A stretch of DNA of 64,000 nucleotides, taken from CAVRAZ01 sp963719135 (GTDB taxonomy: Bacteria > Pseudomonadota > Gammaproteobacteria > DSM-19610). Below the pieces are notes generated by a model. That model was not told the origin of the DNA. It ran no database searches and worked only from the letters and a program-made list of their open reading frames with translations. A program made the translations under genes and the position numbers. How positions within the stretch are numbered: the stretch's first letter is position 1; each line of letters begins with the position of its first letter. The stretch covers positions 24,645 to 88,644 of the forward strand of contig CAVRAZ010000010.1 in assembly GCA_963719135.1 (NCBI GenBank), written 5' to 3'. Below are positions 1-8,785 of this stretch, piece by piece.

Positions 1-2
1 AG

Positions 3-1049
3 CGCGATCTGTGCGCTATGTTCGAGGCACAACTCGAACAGGCCGCCTTCGCCAACGCGAAACTTGTCTCCCTGATGGCCTGGGTTCTGCTTGGGTTGGG
101 TGCTTTGCCGGCGCTCAGGCAGCGTGTTGGCGCTCGCCAGCTCCCGGCCGGCGAGGCGGTGGCCGCTTTCAGCCGCCTGATCGCGGGATTGGTCTCGTTG
201 ATCTTCGAGGTGGCTGACGCCGCGGTCGATCCGGGTATATCGGTGTTGCTGGTGGCACTGTTCAATCTCGTTCAGGGCAAGGAGCTGGCAGGCCAGGAAC
301 GCGCGGTCGGCGCTTTGTCCTTTGCGTCCGGGATTTGCGACGGGGCGCATCAGCAAAGGATATTGCATCTGATCGATGCCCAGGAGCGTAATTTTCAGGT
401 GTTCTGCGAATTCGCCGAGGAGCCGGTGACGGCGCAATGGATTGCCATGCAGAACAAACCTTTCGTCGCCCAGCTCGAGCGCCTGCGGCGCGTGCTCTGC
501 AGCACCAAGCCTGGGGCGGCTCTGGACCCCAACCTGAGCGACACCTGGTTCGAGTGCTGCAGTGAACGCCTGGCCGGCGCCTGGTCGTTGCAATGCGCCC
601 TGGTCGACAGGCTCGAGGCACGTTGCGCGACGCTCATCGCCGAGGCGCAACGCGACCTGCCGGATTCCGAAGGATTGCTCAACATGCTGCGCGCGAAGCC
701 GCCGGCCAGCGCGGGACTCATCGACCGCTTCTTCGATCCCAAGGTCCCCGTCGAGCAGGCGCTGAGTTTCATGCCTCCGGATGATCGGGGAATACATCAC
801 GGACAGTCGATCATCGACGTGCTTCAGGCGCAGTCCCAGCGGCTGGCCAGCATGGAGAACGAACTCGCCTCGGCGCGCAGGGCACTGCATGAGCGAAAGA
901 CCATCGAACGGGCGAAAGGGATTTTGATGGCGCGCTTTAATCTCACCGAAGACGCCGCTTACAAGAAATTGCGGACGGTGTCCATGGATCAGAATCGGCG
1001 CCTCGTGGAGGTCGCCGAGGCAGCCCTGGCGCTCGCTACGTTCTCTTGA
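3..1049 (+). CDS. nasR: NIT-ANTAR nitrate/nitrite-responsive antiterminator (5' end outside window)
   Basis: The N-terminal part, up to about residue 230, reads as a NIT sensor domain (LPALRQRV, then NLVQGKELAGQERA and LHLIDAQERNFQVF). The last 60 residues are an ANTAR RNA-binding domain (TIERAKGILMARFNLTEDAA, then YKKLR). Proteins of this layout, such as Klebsiella NasR, bind nitrate or nitrite and prevent termination in the leader RNA of nitrate-assimilation operons. An ATG lies at 18, but the frame is open to the window edge and the residues before it (RDLCA) fit the family, so the true start is probably upstream. The downstream leader terminator and FNT transporter are the expected target. 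Confidence 0.85.
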   Translation, partial: RDLCAMFEAQLEQAAFANAKLVSLMAWVLLGLGALPALRQRVGARQLPAGEAVAAFSRLIAGLVSLIFEVADAAVDPGISVLLVALFNLVQGKELAGQERAVGALSFASGICDGAHQQRILHLIDAQERNFQVFCEFAEEPVTAQWIAMQNKPFVAQLERLRRVLCSTKPGAALDPNLSDTWFECCSERLAGAWSLQCALVDRLEARCATLIAEAQRDLPDSEGLLNMLRAKPPASAGLIDRFFDPKVPVEQALSFMPPDDRGIHHGQSIIDVLQAQSQRLASMENELASARRALHERKTIERAKGILMARFNLTEDAAYKKLRTVSMDQNRRLVEVAEAALALATFS

Positions 1050-1339
1050 ATCTGCACCAACGCGGACCAAAGCGCGCCCGGCAGGCACTGTCCCGGCGCG
1101 GAAACTTCCTCGCGTCCGCGGGGAAAGTCCGGAATCCCGGGCTGCAACGCGGATTCGCAGCGTGGCATGCGTCGTGCTTGCTCCCGCGTGTCAGGCTAAC
1201 GGCGGCTTGACGAAAGCGCGGTGAAGCATTCGCCGCCCGTTGAATGGATAAAGGCGTCCATTTCCGCGTCCTCATGTTCCGGGGCGCGGTGGTGGGCGCT
1301 TTTTTTTTGGTTTCTTTCTTGAGCCTCAGAGGAATGATC
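1050..1339 (+). promoter_or_regulatory. Leader region, probable ANTAR-controlled attenuator
   Basis: This 290-nt gap between the ANTAR regulator and the transporter gene holds no convincing gene. It is rich in potential hairpins and ends in the terminator at 1254-1308, about 30 nt before the transporter start. In NasR systems the protein binds paired hexaloop hairpins just upstream of such a terminator. Candidate small stems lie at about 1201-1240 (GGCGGC against GCCGCC), but I could not identify the two hexaloops with certainty. The regulatory role is inferred from layout. Confidence 0.5.
1254..1308 (+). terminator. Intrinsic terminator in the leader of the FNT transporter gene
   Basis: GCGTCCA (1254-1260) and CCGCGTCC (1264-1271) pair with GGGGCGCGG (1281-1289) and TGGGCGC (1293-1299), with a small internal loop and one or two G-U pairs. 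Nine T residues follow (1300-1308). It sits upstream of the transporter start codon, so it works as an attenuator, not as an end-of-operon terminator. Confidence 0.75.
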
Positions 1340-2152
1340 ATGGCTTATTTGATGCCTTCTGAATTTGTCACAAAGATGGTGGATGCGGGTGAATCCAAAA
1401 TCTACATGTCCAACCGGGATACGTTGATCCGGGCCTACATGGCCGGCGCCATCCTTGCGCTGGCGGCGGTATTCGCCATCACCATCAGCCGTTCAGACCG
1501 GTTCTCCGTTGATTGGCGCGATCCTGTTCCCGGTCGGCTTTTGCATGCTGTATCTGATGGGCTTCGACCTGTTGACCGGCGTGTTCATGCTGACGCCGCT
1601 GGCCTGGCTGGACAAGCGGCCCGGCGTGACCGTTGGCGGCGTTCTGAGGAACTGGGGCCTGGTGTTCGTGGGCAACTTCGCGGGTGCGCTGACGGTTGCC
1701 TTCATGATGGCGTTCGTGTTCACCTACGGCTTCTCCACCGACCCGGGCCCCGTCGGCACCAAGATCGCCGGCATCGGCGTGGCGCGTACGCTGGGCTATG
1801 CGAAATACGGCATCGCCGGCTGGTTCACGATCTTCATGCGCGGCATGCTCTGCAACTGGATGGTGTCCATGGGCGTGGTCGGCGCCATGATCTCCACCAC
1901 GGTGAGCGGCAAGGTCATCGCCATGTGGATGCCGATCATGCTGTTCTTCGCCATGACGTTCGAGCACTCGGTGGTCAACATGTTCCTGTTCCCGTCGGCG
2001 ATGATCATGGGCGGCGAGTTTTCCATCCGGACTATTTCATCTGGAACGAGATTCCCACGGTGCTGGGCAACCTGGTGGGCGGTATTGCCTTCACCGGGCT
2101 GACGCTGTACAGCACCCACGTCAGAACCGCGCCGAAGCGCAACCTCGCCTGA
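1340..2152 (+). CDS. Formate/nitrite transporter (FNT family), reading frame broken twice
   Basis: Pentameric inner-membrane channel for nitrite or formate. The nitrate context favours nitrite uptake or efflux. Reassembled length is about 270 residues, normal for FocA/NirC. It begins MAYLMPSEF with an AGAGGA ribosome site six bases upstream; an in-frame ATG also occurs at 1334. FNT hallmarks include TGSPLIGAILFPVGF, LLTGVFMLTPLAW, NWGLVFVGNFAGAL and FEHSVVNMF. One extra base at about 1486-1490 shifts the frame (ITIS, then VQTGSPL), and one missing base near 2024 restores it (GGEFS, then HPDYFIWNEIP). Each is a single-base change with intact protein on both sides, so sequencing error is as likely as real inactivation. 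Confidence 0.85.
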   Translation: MAYLMPSEFVTKMVDAGESKIYMSNRDTLIRAYMAGAILALAAVFAITISRSDRFSVDWRDPVPGRLLHAVSDGLRPVDRRVHADAAGLAGQAARRDRWRRSEELGPGVRGQLRGCADGCLHDGVRVHLRLLHRPGPRRHQDRRHRRGAYAGLCEIRHRRLVHDLHARHALQLDGVHGRGRRHDLHHGERQGHRHVDADHAVLRHDVRALGGQHVPVPVGDDHGRRVFHPDYFIWNEIPTVLGNLVGGIAFTGLTLYSTHVRTAPKRNLA

Positions 2153-2204
2153 TCGGCCGCGCAAACGACAGGGCCCCGATTCCACCGGGAACCGGGCTCG
2201 TCTG

Positions 2205-3950
2205 ATGCAAATGTCCAGCGCATTGAAAATAGCCGTAGGCCAGCATTCGGACAAGGGCCGCAAGGCGACCAATCAGGATTTCCACGGCATCTGCATCCCG
2301 CAGGAACCGCAGCTCAGTTCCAAGGGCGTCGCGATTGCAGTGGCCGACGGTATCAGCAGCAGCGCGGTCGGCCACCTGGCCAGCCAGACCGCCGTGAACG
2401 GTTTCCTGGCTGATTATTTCTGCACGTCCGAGGCCTGGTCGGTCAAGCAGTCCGCGCAACGCGTGCTGTATGCGACCAATTCCTGGCTGCATGCCCAGAC
2501 CCGGCAAAGCCAATACCGCTTGCGACAGGGACAAAGGCTACGTCTGCACCTTCAGCGGCATGGTCATCAAGTCGACCACGGCGCATCTGTTTCATGTGGG
2601 CGATACCCGCATCTACCGGTTGCGCGGCAATGCCCTGGAGCAACTGACCGAAGACCATCGTTTCTGGGTGTCGCGCGAAAAGAGCTACCTGGGCCGCGCG
2701 CTTGGGGTCAATCCACAGCTTGAAATCGATTATCAGTCCCTGCCGGTCGAGGAGGGCGATATCTTTGTACTGGCGACCGACGGCGTTTATGAACACGCGG
2801 CGTCCGCGACTATCGTCAATGCAGTCAACGAATACGCGCACGACCTGGATGCCGCCGCGAAAACCATCGTCGACGAGGCCGACGCGCAAGGCAGCGAAGA
2901 CAATCTGACAATCCAGATTCTCCGCATCGAGGCGTTGCCCGGCCGGGATGCCAACGAGATCTACCAGCAGTTGACCGCACTGCCGTTTCCTCCGACGCTG
3001 GATACCCGCATGGAGTTCGACGGCTACCGAGTCGTCCGGCAGATCCATGCCAGCAGCCGCAGCCACGCTTATCTGGCCGTGGATGGCGAAACCGGCGAAA
3101 AGGTCGTCATCAAGACGCCCGCCATCGACCAGCGCGGAGACCCGGCCTGTCTGGAACGTTTCCTCATGGAGGAATGGATCGCCCGGCGCATCGACAACGC
3201 CCACGTGCTGAAACCCTGCGCCCTGACCCGCGAAGCGCGGCTACCAGTACCTCACCATGGAATTCATCGAAGGCCAGACGCTGGCCCAATGGATGCGCGA
3301 CAACCCGAAATCCGATCTGACGACCGTTCGCGACATTATCGCGCAGACCGCCAAGGGCCTGCAGGCGTTCCACCGGCTGGAAATGCTGCACCAGGACCTG
3401 CGGCCGGAGAACATCATGATCGACGGCACCGGCACGGTGAAGATCATCGACTTCGGCTCCACCCGGGTGGCGGGCCTGCTGGAGACGAACGCAGCGAACG
3501 GTCCGGCGCCCATCCTGGGCACGGAACAATATTCGGCCCCGGAGTACTTCCTGGGTGAAAGCGGGACCTCCGGTTCCGACATCTTTTCCCTGGGCGTGAT
3601 GGCCTATCAGATGCTCACGGGCAGGCTGCCCTACGGTACCCAGGTGGCCAAATGCCGCACCAGGGCCGCGCAACGGAAACTCAACTATGCGTCGGCGCGC
3701 GATGAAGATCGGCCGATTCCTGCCTGGGTCGACGAGGCCATCCGCAAAGCCGTGCATCCCGACCCGCATCAACGTTACGCGGAATTGTCCGAATTCGTGT
3801 ACGACCTGCACCACCCGAACCGGCGAATTCCTGAAAAAGACCCGGCCGCCTCTCATCGAGCGGGACCCGGTCGTGTTCTGGAAGACGGTTTCCTTTTTCC
3901 TGGCTGTCGCGCTCATCCTGGTGATGTGCAAGCACCCTGCAGCCCTGTGA
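2205..3950 (+). CDS. PP2C phosphatase-Ser/Thr kinase fusion protein, three frameshifts
   Basis: The N-terminal third is a PP2C-type phosphatase (GQHSDKGRKATNQD, VADGISSS, VGDTRIYRLRG, SEDNLTIQIL). It is followed by a Hanks-type protein kinase: lysine in KVVIKTP, catalytic loop LHQDLRPENIMID, metal-binding IIDFGS, and SAPEY. A single C-terminal membrane helix (FFLAVALILVMC) would anchor it in the inner membrane. Combining kinase and phosphatase in one chain suggests a reversible phosphorylation switch; its target is unknown. Its position between a nitrite transporter and cyanase implies nitrogen metabolism. The frame must shift near 2520, 3238 and 3817, each explained by one surplus base. The start at 2205 lacks a strong ribosome site; ATG 2211 is an alternative. 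Confidence 0.8.
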
Positions 3951-4017
3951 CCGCAATGACCGACTTGATCAAGGCATTGATGTCGTACATCCACATTTCC
4001 ATTGCAAGGAGACTGCC

Positions 4018-4461
4018 ATGACGCGCGATGAACTCACCCAGCTTATCCTCACCTGCAAACGCCGCAAGCAGCTCAAGTGGGCGCAATTGGCCGAAGCCAC
4101 CGGTCAAAGCAAGGAGTGGACCACGGCCGCCCTCCTGGGACAGATGACCCTGACACCCGAGCAGGCCGGCAAGGTCGGGGAGGTGCTCGACCTGCCCGCC
4201 GAGGCGGTCGAAATGCTGCAGGTCGTACCCTACAAAGGCTCATTGCCCACTGCGGTGCCCACCGATCCGCTCGTCTATCGCTTCTACGAATTGGTGAACC
4301 TGTACGGAACCACCATCAAGGAGCTGATCCACGAGGAGTTCGGCGACGGCATCATGAGCGCCATCGACTTTTCCATGGATATCACCCGGGAGCCGAACCC
4401 CAATGGCGACCGGGTGCACATCGTCATGAGCGGGAAGTTCCTGCCCTACAAGAGGTACTGA
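4018..4461 (+). CDS. cynS: Cyanate hydratase (cyanase)
   Basis: Cytoplasmic decameric enzyme that converts cyanate and bicarbonate to ammonia and carbon dioxide. At 147 residues it is slightly shorter than E. coli CynS (156). The N-terminal helical domain (residues 1-70) precedes the conserved catalytic domain. The family's catalytic Arg, Glu and Ser correspond to R88 (in VYRFYEL), E91 and S114 (in GIMSAIDF), and YGTTIKELIHEEFGDGI is nearly family consensus. An AAGGAG ribosome site precedes the ATG. The gene follows the kinase-phosphatase by 67 bp, so it is probably the last gene of the nitrogen operon, recovering ammonia from cyanate. Confidence 0.95.
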   Translation: MTRDELTQLILTCKRRKQLKWAQLAEATGQSKEWTTAALLGQMTLTPEQAGKVGEVLDLPAEAVEMLQVVPYKGSLPTAVPTDPLVYRFYELVNLYGTTIKELIHEEFGDGIMSAIDFSMDITREPNPNGDRVHIVMSGKFLPYKRY

Positions 4462-4782
4462 ACGGCGGTGAGTCAGCCACCGCGCGGCGCCCCGTCGGGC
4501 CGGGCCTTTGCCCGGTGCAGGTCGCGCATTTGTTTCTTGCAGACGTCTCAAATCCTGGGGTTCCACCGTTAGGGCTCGCGCAGGGCACAAGCGACGTTCG
4601 CAAAATCCACAAGGTTAGGGAGCATGACACCTTCCTGTCGATTTCAATACAGGCCGAAATCCATACATGGCCTAAAATTCATAAAACAAACCGGATCTTC
4701 AGGCCCGCTGACTTGTAGTTCAACGAATGGGGAAACAGCGCTTCCAGGCAGTCGGGACTGACGGAGGGCAACAGGAGGAGCC
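4462..4782. other. Intergenic region with possible weak terminator
   Basis: No gene is recognisable. A short stem CCGGGC (4500-4505) pairs with GCCCGG (4510-4515) over a CTTT loop. It has no adjacent T-run, so it is only a possible end of the cynS transcript. The AT-richer stretch 4600-4720 probably carries the promoter of the next gene. Confidence 0.35.
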
Positions 4783-5856
4783 ATGGCTACGATGCGCGTT
4801 GCACAGGTCGCTCGACCGGGCGCTCCGTTCGAGATCGTCGAACGGCAGGTGGCGAAGCCGGGCACCGGAGAGGTCCGGATCAAGGTCGAAGCTTGCGGCA
4901 TCTGCCACAGCGATTCGGTCACCAAAGAGGGCCTTTTCCCCGGAATTCAGTATCCCCGGGTTCCCGGTCATGAGGTGGCCGGGGTGATCGATGCGGTCGG
5001 CACCGGCGTGCCCGAATGGATGCCGGGGCAGCGGGTCGGCGTCGGATGGAACGGCGGCTATTGCGGGTCCTGCGATCACTGCCGCCGCGGCGAGTTTTTC
5101 GCGTGCGTTCGCGGCCAGATCACCGGTGTCACGCGTGACGGCGGGTACGGCGAATACCTGATCGCACTCGCCAGCGCGGTTGCGCTGATGCCCGCCGACC
5201 TGCCGCCCCTCGAGGCCGCCTCTTTGATGTGCGCCGGCGTCACCACCTTCAATGCCCTGAGAAACAGCGGGGCACGGCCCGGCGATCTCGTCGCCGTGCT
5301 CGGGTTGGGCGGGCTCGGCCACCTCGGGGTTCAGTATGCCGCAAAAATGGGCTTTCACACCGTCGGCATCGCTCGCGGTAAGGACAAGGAGCCGCTCGCT
5401 CGCCGGCTGGGCGCATCGGTCTACATCGACAGCGAGGCCCAGGACCCCGCGGCGGAACTCCTCACGCTCGGCGGCGCCAAGGTCATCCTGGCGACGGCGA
5501 CCAGCGGAGAGGCGATGAGTGCTGTCCAGGATGGCGTGGCCGTCAACGGGACGCTGCTGGTCGTCGGAGCGGCCGAGTCGATGCAGGTGTCTCCCTTAAC
5601 GCTGCTCAGGGGGCGCCGCTCGGTCAAGGGCTGGTATTCAGGGACGTCGATCGACTCGCAGGACATGCTCGCGTTCAGCGTGCGGACCGGCGTTCGGCCG
5701 ATGAACGAAACCTATCCGCTGGAGCGCGTCGCCGAGGGGTATGACCGCATGCTGAGCGGCAAGGCGCGTTTTCGGGTGGTCTTGGCAATCGGGAACCAGC
5801 GGGGCCTGGCCGAACCCAGTACTGCAGCAGACCCGCCGGGTCCGGTTCCCGGGTAA
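4783..5856 (+). CDS. Zinc-dependent alcohol dehydrogenase (MDR superfamily)
   Basis: NAD(P)-dependent oxidation of a primary alcohol or reduction of an aldehyde. The GroES-like domain (residues 1-150) carries the catalytic zinc ligands C41 (GICHSD), H63-E64 (PGHEVAG) and C150, and the structural zinc cysteines C94, C97, C100 and C108 (CGSCDHCRRGEFFAC). The Rossmann nucleotide site is GLGGLGHLG at 174-182. AGGAGG lies just before the ATG. The last 15-20 residues (Pro/Ala/Gly-rich) extend past the usual end and may be read-through into non-coding sequence. The substrate cannot be told from sequence; the gene appears monocistronic. Confidence 0.9.
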   Translation: MATMRVAQVARPGAPFEIVERQVAKPGTGEVRIKVEACGICHSDSVTKEGLFPGIQYPRVPGHEVAGVIDAVGTGVPEWMPGQRVGVGWNGGYCGSCDHCRRGEFFACVRGQITGVTRDGGYGEYLIALASAVALMPADLPPLEAASLMCAGVTTFNALRNSGARPGDLVAVLGLGGLGHLGVQYAAKMGFHTVGIARGKDKEPLARRLGASVYIDSEAQDPAAELLTLGGAKVILATATSGEAMSAVQDGVAVNGTLLVVGAAESMQVSPLTLLRGRRSVKGWYSGTSIDSQDMLAFSVRTGVRPMNETYPLERVAEGYDRMLSGKARFRVVLAIGNQRGLAEPSTAADPPGPVPG

Positions 5857-6147
5857 TCCCTGGCTCCAGCAAGCTGCTGAGCCCGGTCGTCAATGCGGCA
5901 TCTGCCGATCCGTTTATGGCCGAAGGCCGCAATCGCGCGGCCCGGGTGCAGCGCCCGCCAACGTAATTCGCGAAACGCCGATACGGATTTCGTCGGCTGG
6001 CCGGCGGTGGCCACATTAGTCGCTGGGCAGGAAACCGCCGGCGGCGTTCGCCACGGACGCGGTCCGGTACGCCTGATTTCCCACCTTAGAACATGCCCGG
6101 GTCCAGGGGTACGGTGAGACGGCGGTCTCGCCGAGCCGGTCGAGCTA
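5857..6147. other. Intergenic region, nothing recognised
   Basis: About 290 bp between the alcohol dehydrogenase and the YceI promoter. Short open frames on either strand show no family resemblance and no ribosome sites. Confidence 0.4.
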
Positions 6148-6187
6148 TTGACAATGCGGCAGAAGAATATTAGCGTACGCTAATATT
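6148..6187 (+). promoter_or_regulatory. Promoter with perfect 22-bp palindromic operator upstream of the YceI gene
   Basis: TTGACA (6148-6153) is a consensus -35 box. At 6166-6187 lies a perfect palindrome whose left half is AATATTAGCGT, the right half being its exact complement. It overlaps the expected -10 region (TATTAG, 6169-6174, 15-bp spacer). The layout is typical of a repressor site, for example TetR-type, that blocks polymerase. No regulator gene lies next to it, so the controlling protein is presumably encoded elsewhere. Confidence 0.7.
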
Positions 6188-6204
6188 ATGTCAGGAGACC
6201 TGCC

Positions 6205-6888
6205 GTGGATCGCTGGTCAAACATCGTAGGGACATCGCTGCTTGGGCTCGCGCTGTCGATGGCGGCCGGGGCTGGCATCGCCGGCACGGAGTTGTGTGCG
6301 CCCCTCAGGAACGCCGGCGTCGACCAAAGGGTCGTCGCCAAAATGCTGGCTTCGGCGGTCGACGGTCATCTCTACCGGATCGAGGCTTCCACGTCGCAGA
6401 TGGATTTCTGCGTGGACAGCTCGCTCGGCAATGTCAAAGGCCGATTTACCAACTTCGTGGGTGGGTTGACCTTCGTTTCGGCGGTATCGTCCGCGGATGA
6501 CCAGCAGGCCATGGTTCTGGTGCACACCGACAGCATCCGTGCCGACAACTTGCTGATCGAGGAACTGCTCACGAGCGAAGAGTTCTTCGATGTGAAGAAC
6601 TATCCGGAGATTGTGTTTGTCAGCAGGGAATTCCGCTGGGTCGACCGCTCCGAAGCGGTGCTGATCGGCGACCTGACTTTGCATGGCGTCACACGCCAGG
6701 TCGGTTTGCATGTCCAGCTTGTGGGACTGGGCAAGGCTGACCGGCCGGACGCTAAGCAGCGCATCCGGGTCAAAGCGACGACGCTGATCAGTCGCGCGGA
6801 ATTCGGTCTCGGGGCGCTGTCGCCGATGGTCAGCGACGCCGTCAGTCTTTGCATGAGTGTCGACGCGGTGAAGTTCCGCGCGAGCTAG
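6205..6888 (+). CDS. YceI-family periplasmic protein
   Basis: The first 26 residues form a signal peptide (hydrophobic LLGLALSMAAGAGIAG). The rest is the YceI lipocalin-like beta barrel, known in relatives to bind isoprenoid lipids such as polyprenols. Family signatures are LGNVKGRFTNFVGGL, FFDVKNYPEIVF and IGDLTLHGVTRQV. The start is GTG 6205 with CAGGAGA six bases upstream; the nearby ATG at 6188 is out of frame. Length 227 is slightly above the usual 190-200. Expression is probably governed by the palindromic operator directly upstream. Function is inferred from the family only. Confidence 0.85.
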   Translation: MDRWSNIVGTSLLGLALSMAAGAGIAGTELCAPLRNAGVDQRVVAKMLASAVDGHLYRIEASTSQMDFCVDSSLGNVKGRFTNFVGGLTFVSAVSSADDQQAMVLVHTDSIRADNLLIEELLTSEEFFDVKNYPEIVFVSREFRWVDRSEAVLIGDLTLHGVTRQVGLHVQLVGLGKADRPDAKQRIRVKATTLISRAEFGLGALSPMVSDAVSLCMSVDAVKFRAS

Positions 6889-6897
6889 GAGCCGGTC

Positions 6898-7071
6898 ATG
6901 TCACAGCATTCGGATTTCTGGGAAACCTATCACCGGGCGGTGCATGAAGCCAGAATCGCCCGGGCGCAATTTCTTCGCGTCGCTTTCGTGCGGGCAGGAA
7001 CGTATGTCAAGCTGCATATCTGCCGGCAGTTCAAGCGCCGCGGGGTTTCCGTGTGCACGTTGTGCTGCTGA
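6898..7071 (+). CDS. Small hypothetical protein (57 aa)
   Basis: Starts ATG nine bases after the YceI stop with TAGGAG as ribosome site, so it may be co-transcribed. The protein begins MSQHSDFWETYHRAVHEARI, is rich in Arg, Ala and His, and ends with four cysteines among its last ten or so residues (VCTLCC). I recognise no domain. Its spacing, ribosome site and protein-like composition support translation, but conservation cannot be judged here. Confidence 0.4.
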   Translation: MSQHSDFWETYHRAVHEARIARAQFLRVAFVRAGTYVKLHICRQFKRRGVSVCTLCC

Positions 7072-7189
7072 ACCGCGCGGCTTTGGATCCGGTTGTCCCC
7101 TCAAGCGTGCAGGCGCCAGCAAGCCTGTACTCACCTTGCGCCGTGCGCACCGTCGTTTGAATCGCCCGCCCAACTGCTCCAGAGCCGGC

Positions 7190-8608
7190 TCATATGTTGA
7201 AATACATTTCCACGCGCTCCGGCGGGGCCGCCACTTTCGAACCCGTCGTCCAGAACGTTTCCTCCCAGAAGCGGGCATTGCTAAAATCGCCGCGTTTCTT
7301 GATGGGCGAATCCTGCGCAAACGCCTTGATGTAAATCTGTCTTCGGATGTCCTTCGGGATATCGCCATAGGCCTGGATCAGGTTCTCCCAGCGCCCCACG
7401 GTACGATCGAGCTGCGTATGCGGCAACGAATAGAAGTCGTCGATCCACACCAGCAGGCTTCCACGCGGCAGCAACCAGTAATTCGGCTCCTCCACCTCAT
7501 TTTGCGGCTGCAATGTCAAATTAAAGAAGTGCGCGTCCCGATGCGCCTTCAAATAGGGATTGACGCTCGTGAACGTGTTGCGGATAGAGTCTGCTCCGGC
7601 CATGTACACGATGTTCTGATAGTTGATCTCGGGATAGCGCCGAATCAGTTCGTTGATGATGAACGTGCCCATGCTGTGGCCGATAATCGTGACCCTGGCC
7701 TGGGGGTGTTGCCTCGCGTAACGCGCCAGGCGCTCGGCAAAAATCGTCATCACGCCGATCGGTTCGCCACGCAAGGCTTCTTGCGTGCGTGACGCCTTGC
7801 CTTTGATATCGAATTCCTCCGGCTTGTTATAGAGTAGCTTGGTGCGGCGCTGCATGCTGTCCCAGGCGGGCGTGCCGAAGCCATCGACCAGCGGCGAGAG
7901 AACCGCCTGCGGGATAAAAGTCAGGATGTTGATCGGCACCTTGTAGAACGATTGCCAGCCCCATTCCATAGCCGGACCGAGATAGACATTCTGGGCGTAA
8001 TCCTCGGACGACTGCCGCAGCGTCTGATAGAGAAGATGCGAGTTCTTGCGGTACTTATTGATCTTCATGTCGATGCCGGGAATCGACTGAATGTCGCGCA
8101 CCGCGGTGTAGCCGAAATCGATCGGGGCGCGGACGACACCCCGCCCGAGGTCGGCCAGAAAATAGAACGGTGATGTCGGTACCGCCACGGTCTTGTTGAT
8201 TTCACCCTGGCGGATCCGGAACAGGTGATCAGCGTAGCTTTCGAAGAAACCGGAATCCCAATTGATCAGTATCGGGTACCGCGTATCCAGGTGATGAGCC
8301 TTGTAGAGCCCGATCAATTTGTTCACCCGGTCCGTTGAGTTCTTGAGACTGTTGAGGCCTCCATGCACAAAGATCAGGAGATCACCGCCGGTATGGTCGG
8401 CACCATCGAAAAGCGCATCGATATATTCCAGCGAGCGCTGGGTGTCGCCAATCTTCTGAAAACCGCTGCCGTCAACGGCAGGCGCCAGAATATTGCCATC
8501 GCCGTTGATGGTGATGGCGTGCCGGGTAAATTCGGTGGAGGGCGTTGCGACGCATCCGGACAGCAGAACAAGCCCAAGAATCGAAAGGGTTATCCAGATC
8601 AACTTCAT
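7190..8608 (-). CDS. Lipoprotein with alpha/beta-hydrolase fold
   Basis: The signal peptide ends in a lipobox (LLSGC, lipidated Cys19), so the mature protein is membrane-anchored. The catalytic core shows an oxyanion strand (LLIFVHGGLNS, residues 77-87) and the nucleophile elbow GHSMG at 310-314 (Ser312). His and Asp partners probably lie in the last third. The 472 residues include a long insert (130-280) rich in aromatic residues. It resembles an esterase/lipase-like serine hydrolase; the substrate is unknown. A strong ribosome site (AAGGAGGAGG) precedes the ATG. It is transcribed toward the YceI gene. Confidence 0.75.
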   Translation of the reverse strand: MKLIWITLSILGLVLLSGCVATPSTEFTRHAITINGDGNILAPAVDGSGFQKIGDTQRSLEYIDALFDGADHTGGDLLIFVHGGLNSLKNSTDRVNKLIGLYKAHHLDTRYPILINWDSGFFESYADHLFRIRQGEINKTVAVPTSPFYFLADLGRGVVRAPIDFGYTAVRDIQSIPGIDMKINKYRKNSHLLYQTLRQSSEDYAQNVYLGPAMEWGWQSFYKVPINILTFIPQAVLSPLVDGFGTPAWDSMQRRTKLLYNKPEEFDIKGKASRTQEALRGEPIGVMTIFAERLARYARQHPQARVTIIGHSMGTFIINELIRRYPEINYQNIVYMAGADSIRNTFTSVNPYLKAHRDAHFFNLTLQPQNEVEEPNYWLLPRGSLLVWIDDFYSLPHTQLDRTVGRWENLIQAYGDIPKDIRRQIYIKAFAQDSPIKKRGDFSNARFWEETFWTTGSKVAAPPERVEMYFNI

Positions 8609-8785
8609 TGTTGTCCTCCTCCTTGAGTGTGACTCGGGTTTGGCTGTGGCAATGATCTATAAACTCGGGCCCGAGTGCAATAGCCGTGGCGCGTGGCGGG
8701 CCATCGTCTGACCCGACTGCTTCGCGCACCGCAAGGCGTATCCAACGCAGGAGAAAAAGGGCTCGGTGACAAACGAGAATCAATT

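Noticed and set aside
4500..4515. Strong terminator after cynS
   Set aside because: The stem is only six pairs and no T-run follows, so it is mentioned only within the intergenic entry.
6188..6204. ATG 6188 as start of the YceI gene
   Set aside because: Out of frame with the YceI protein; GTG 6205 has a properly spaced ribosome site and gives a complete signal peptide.
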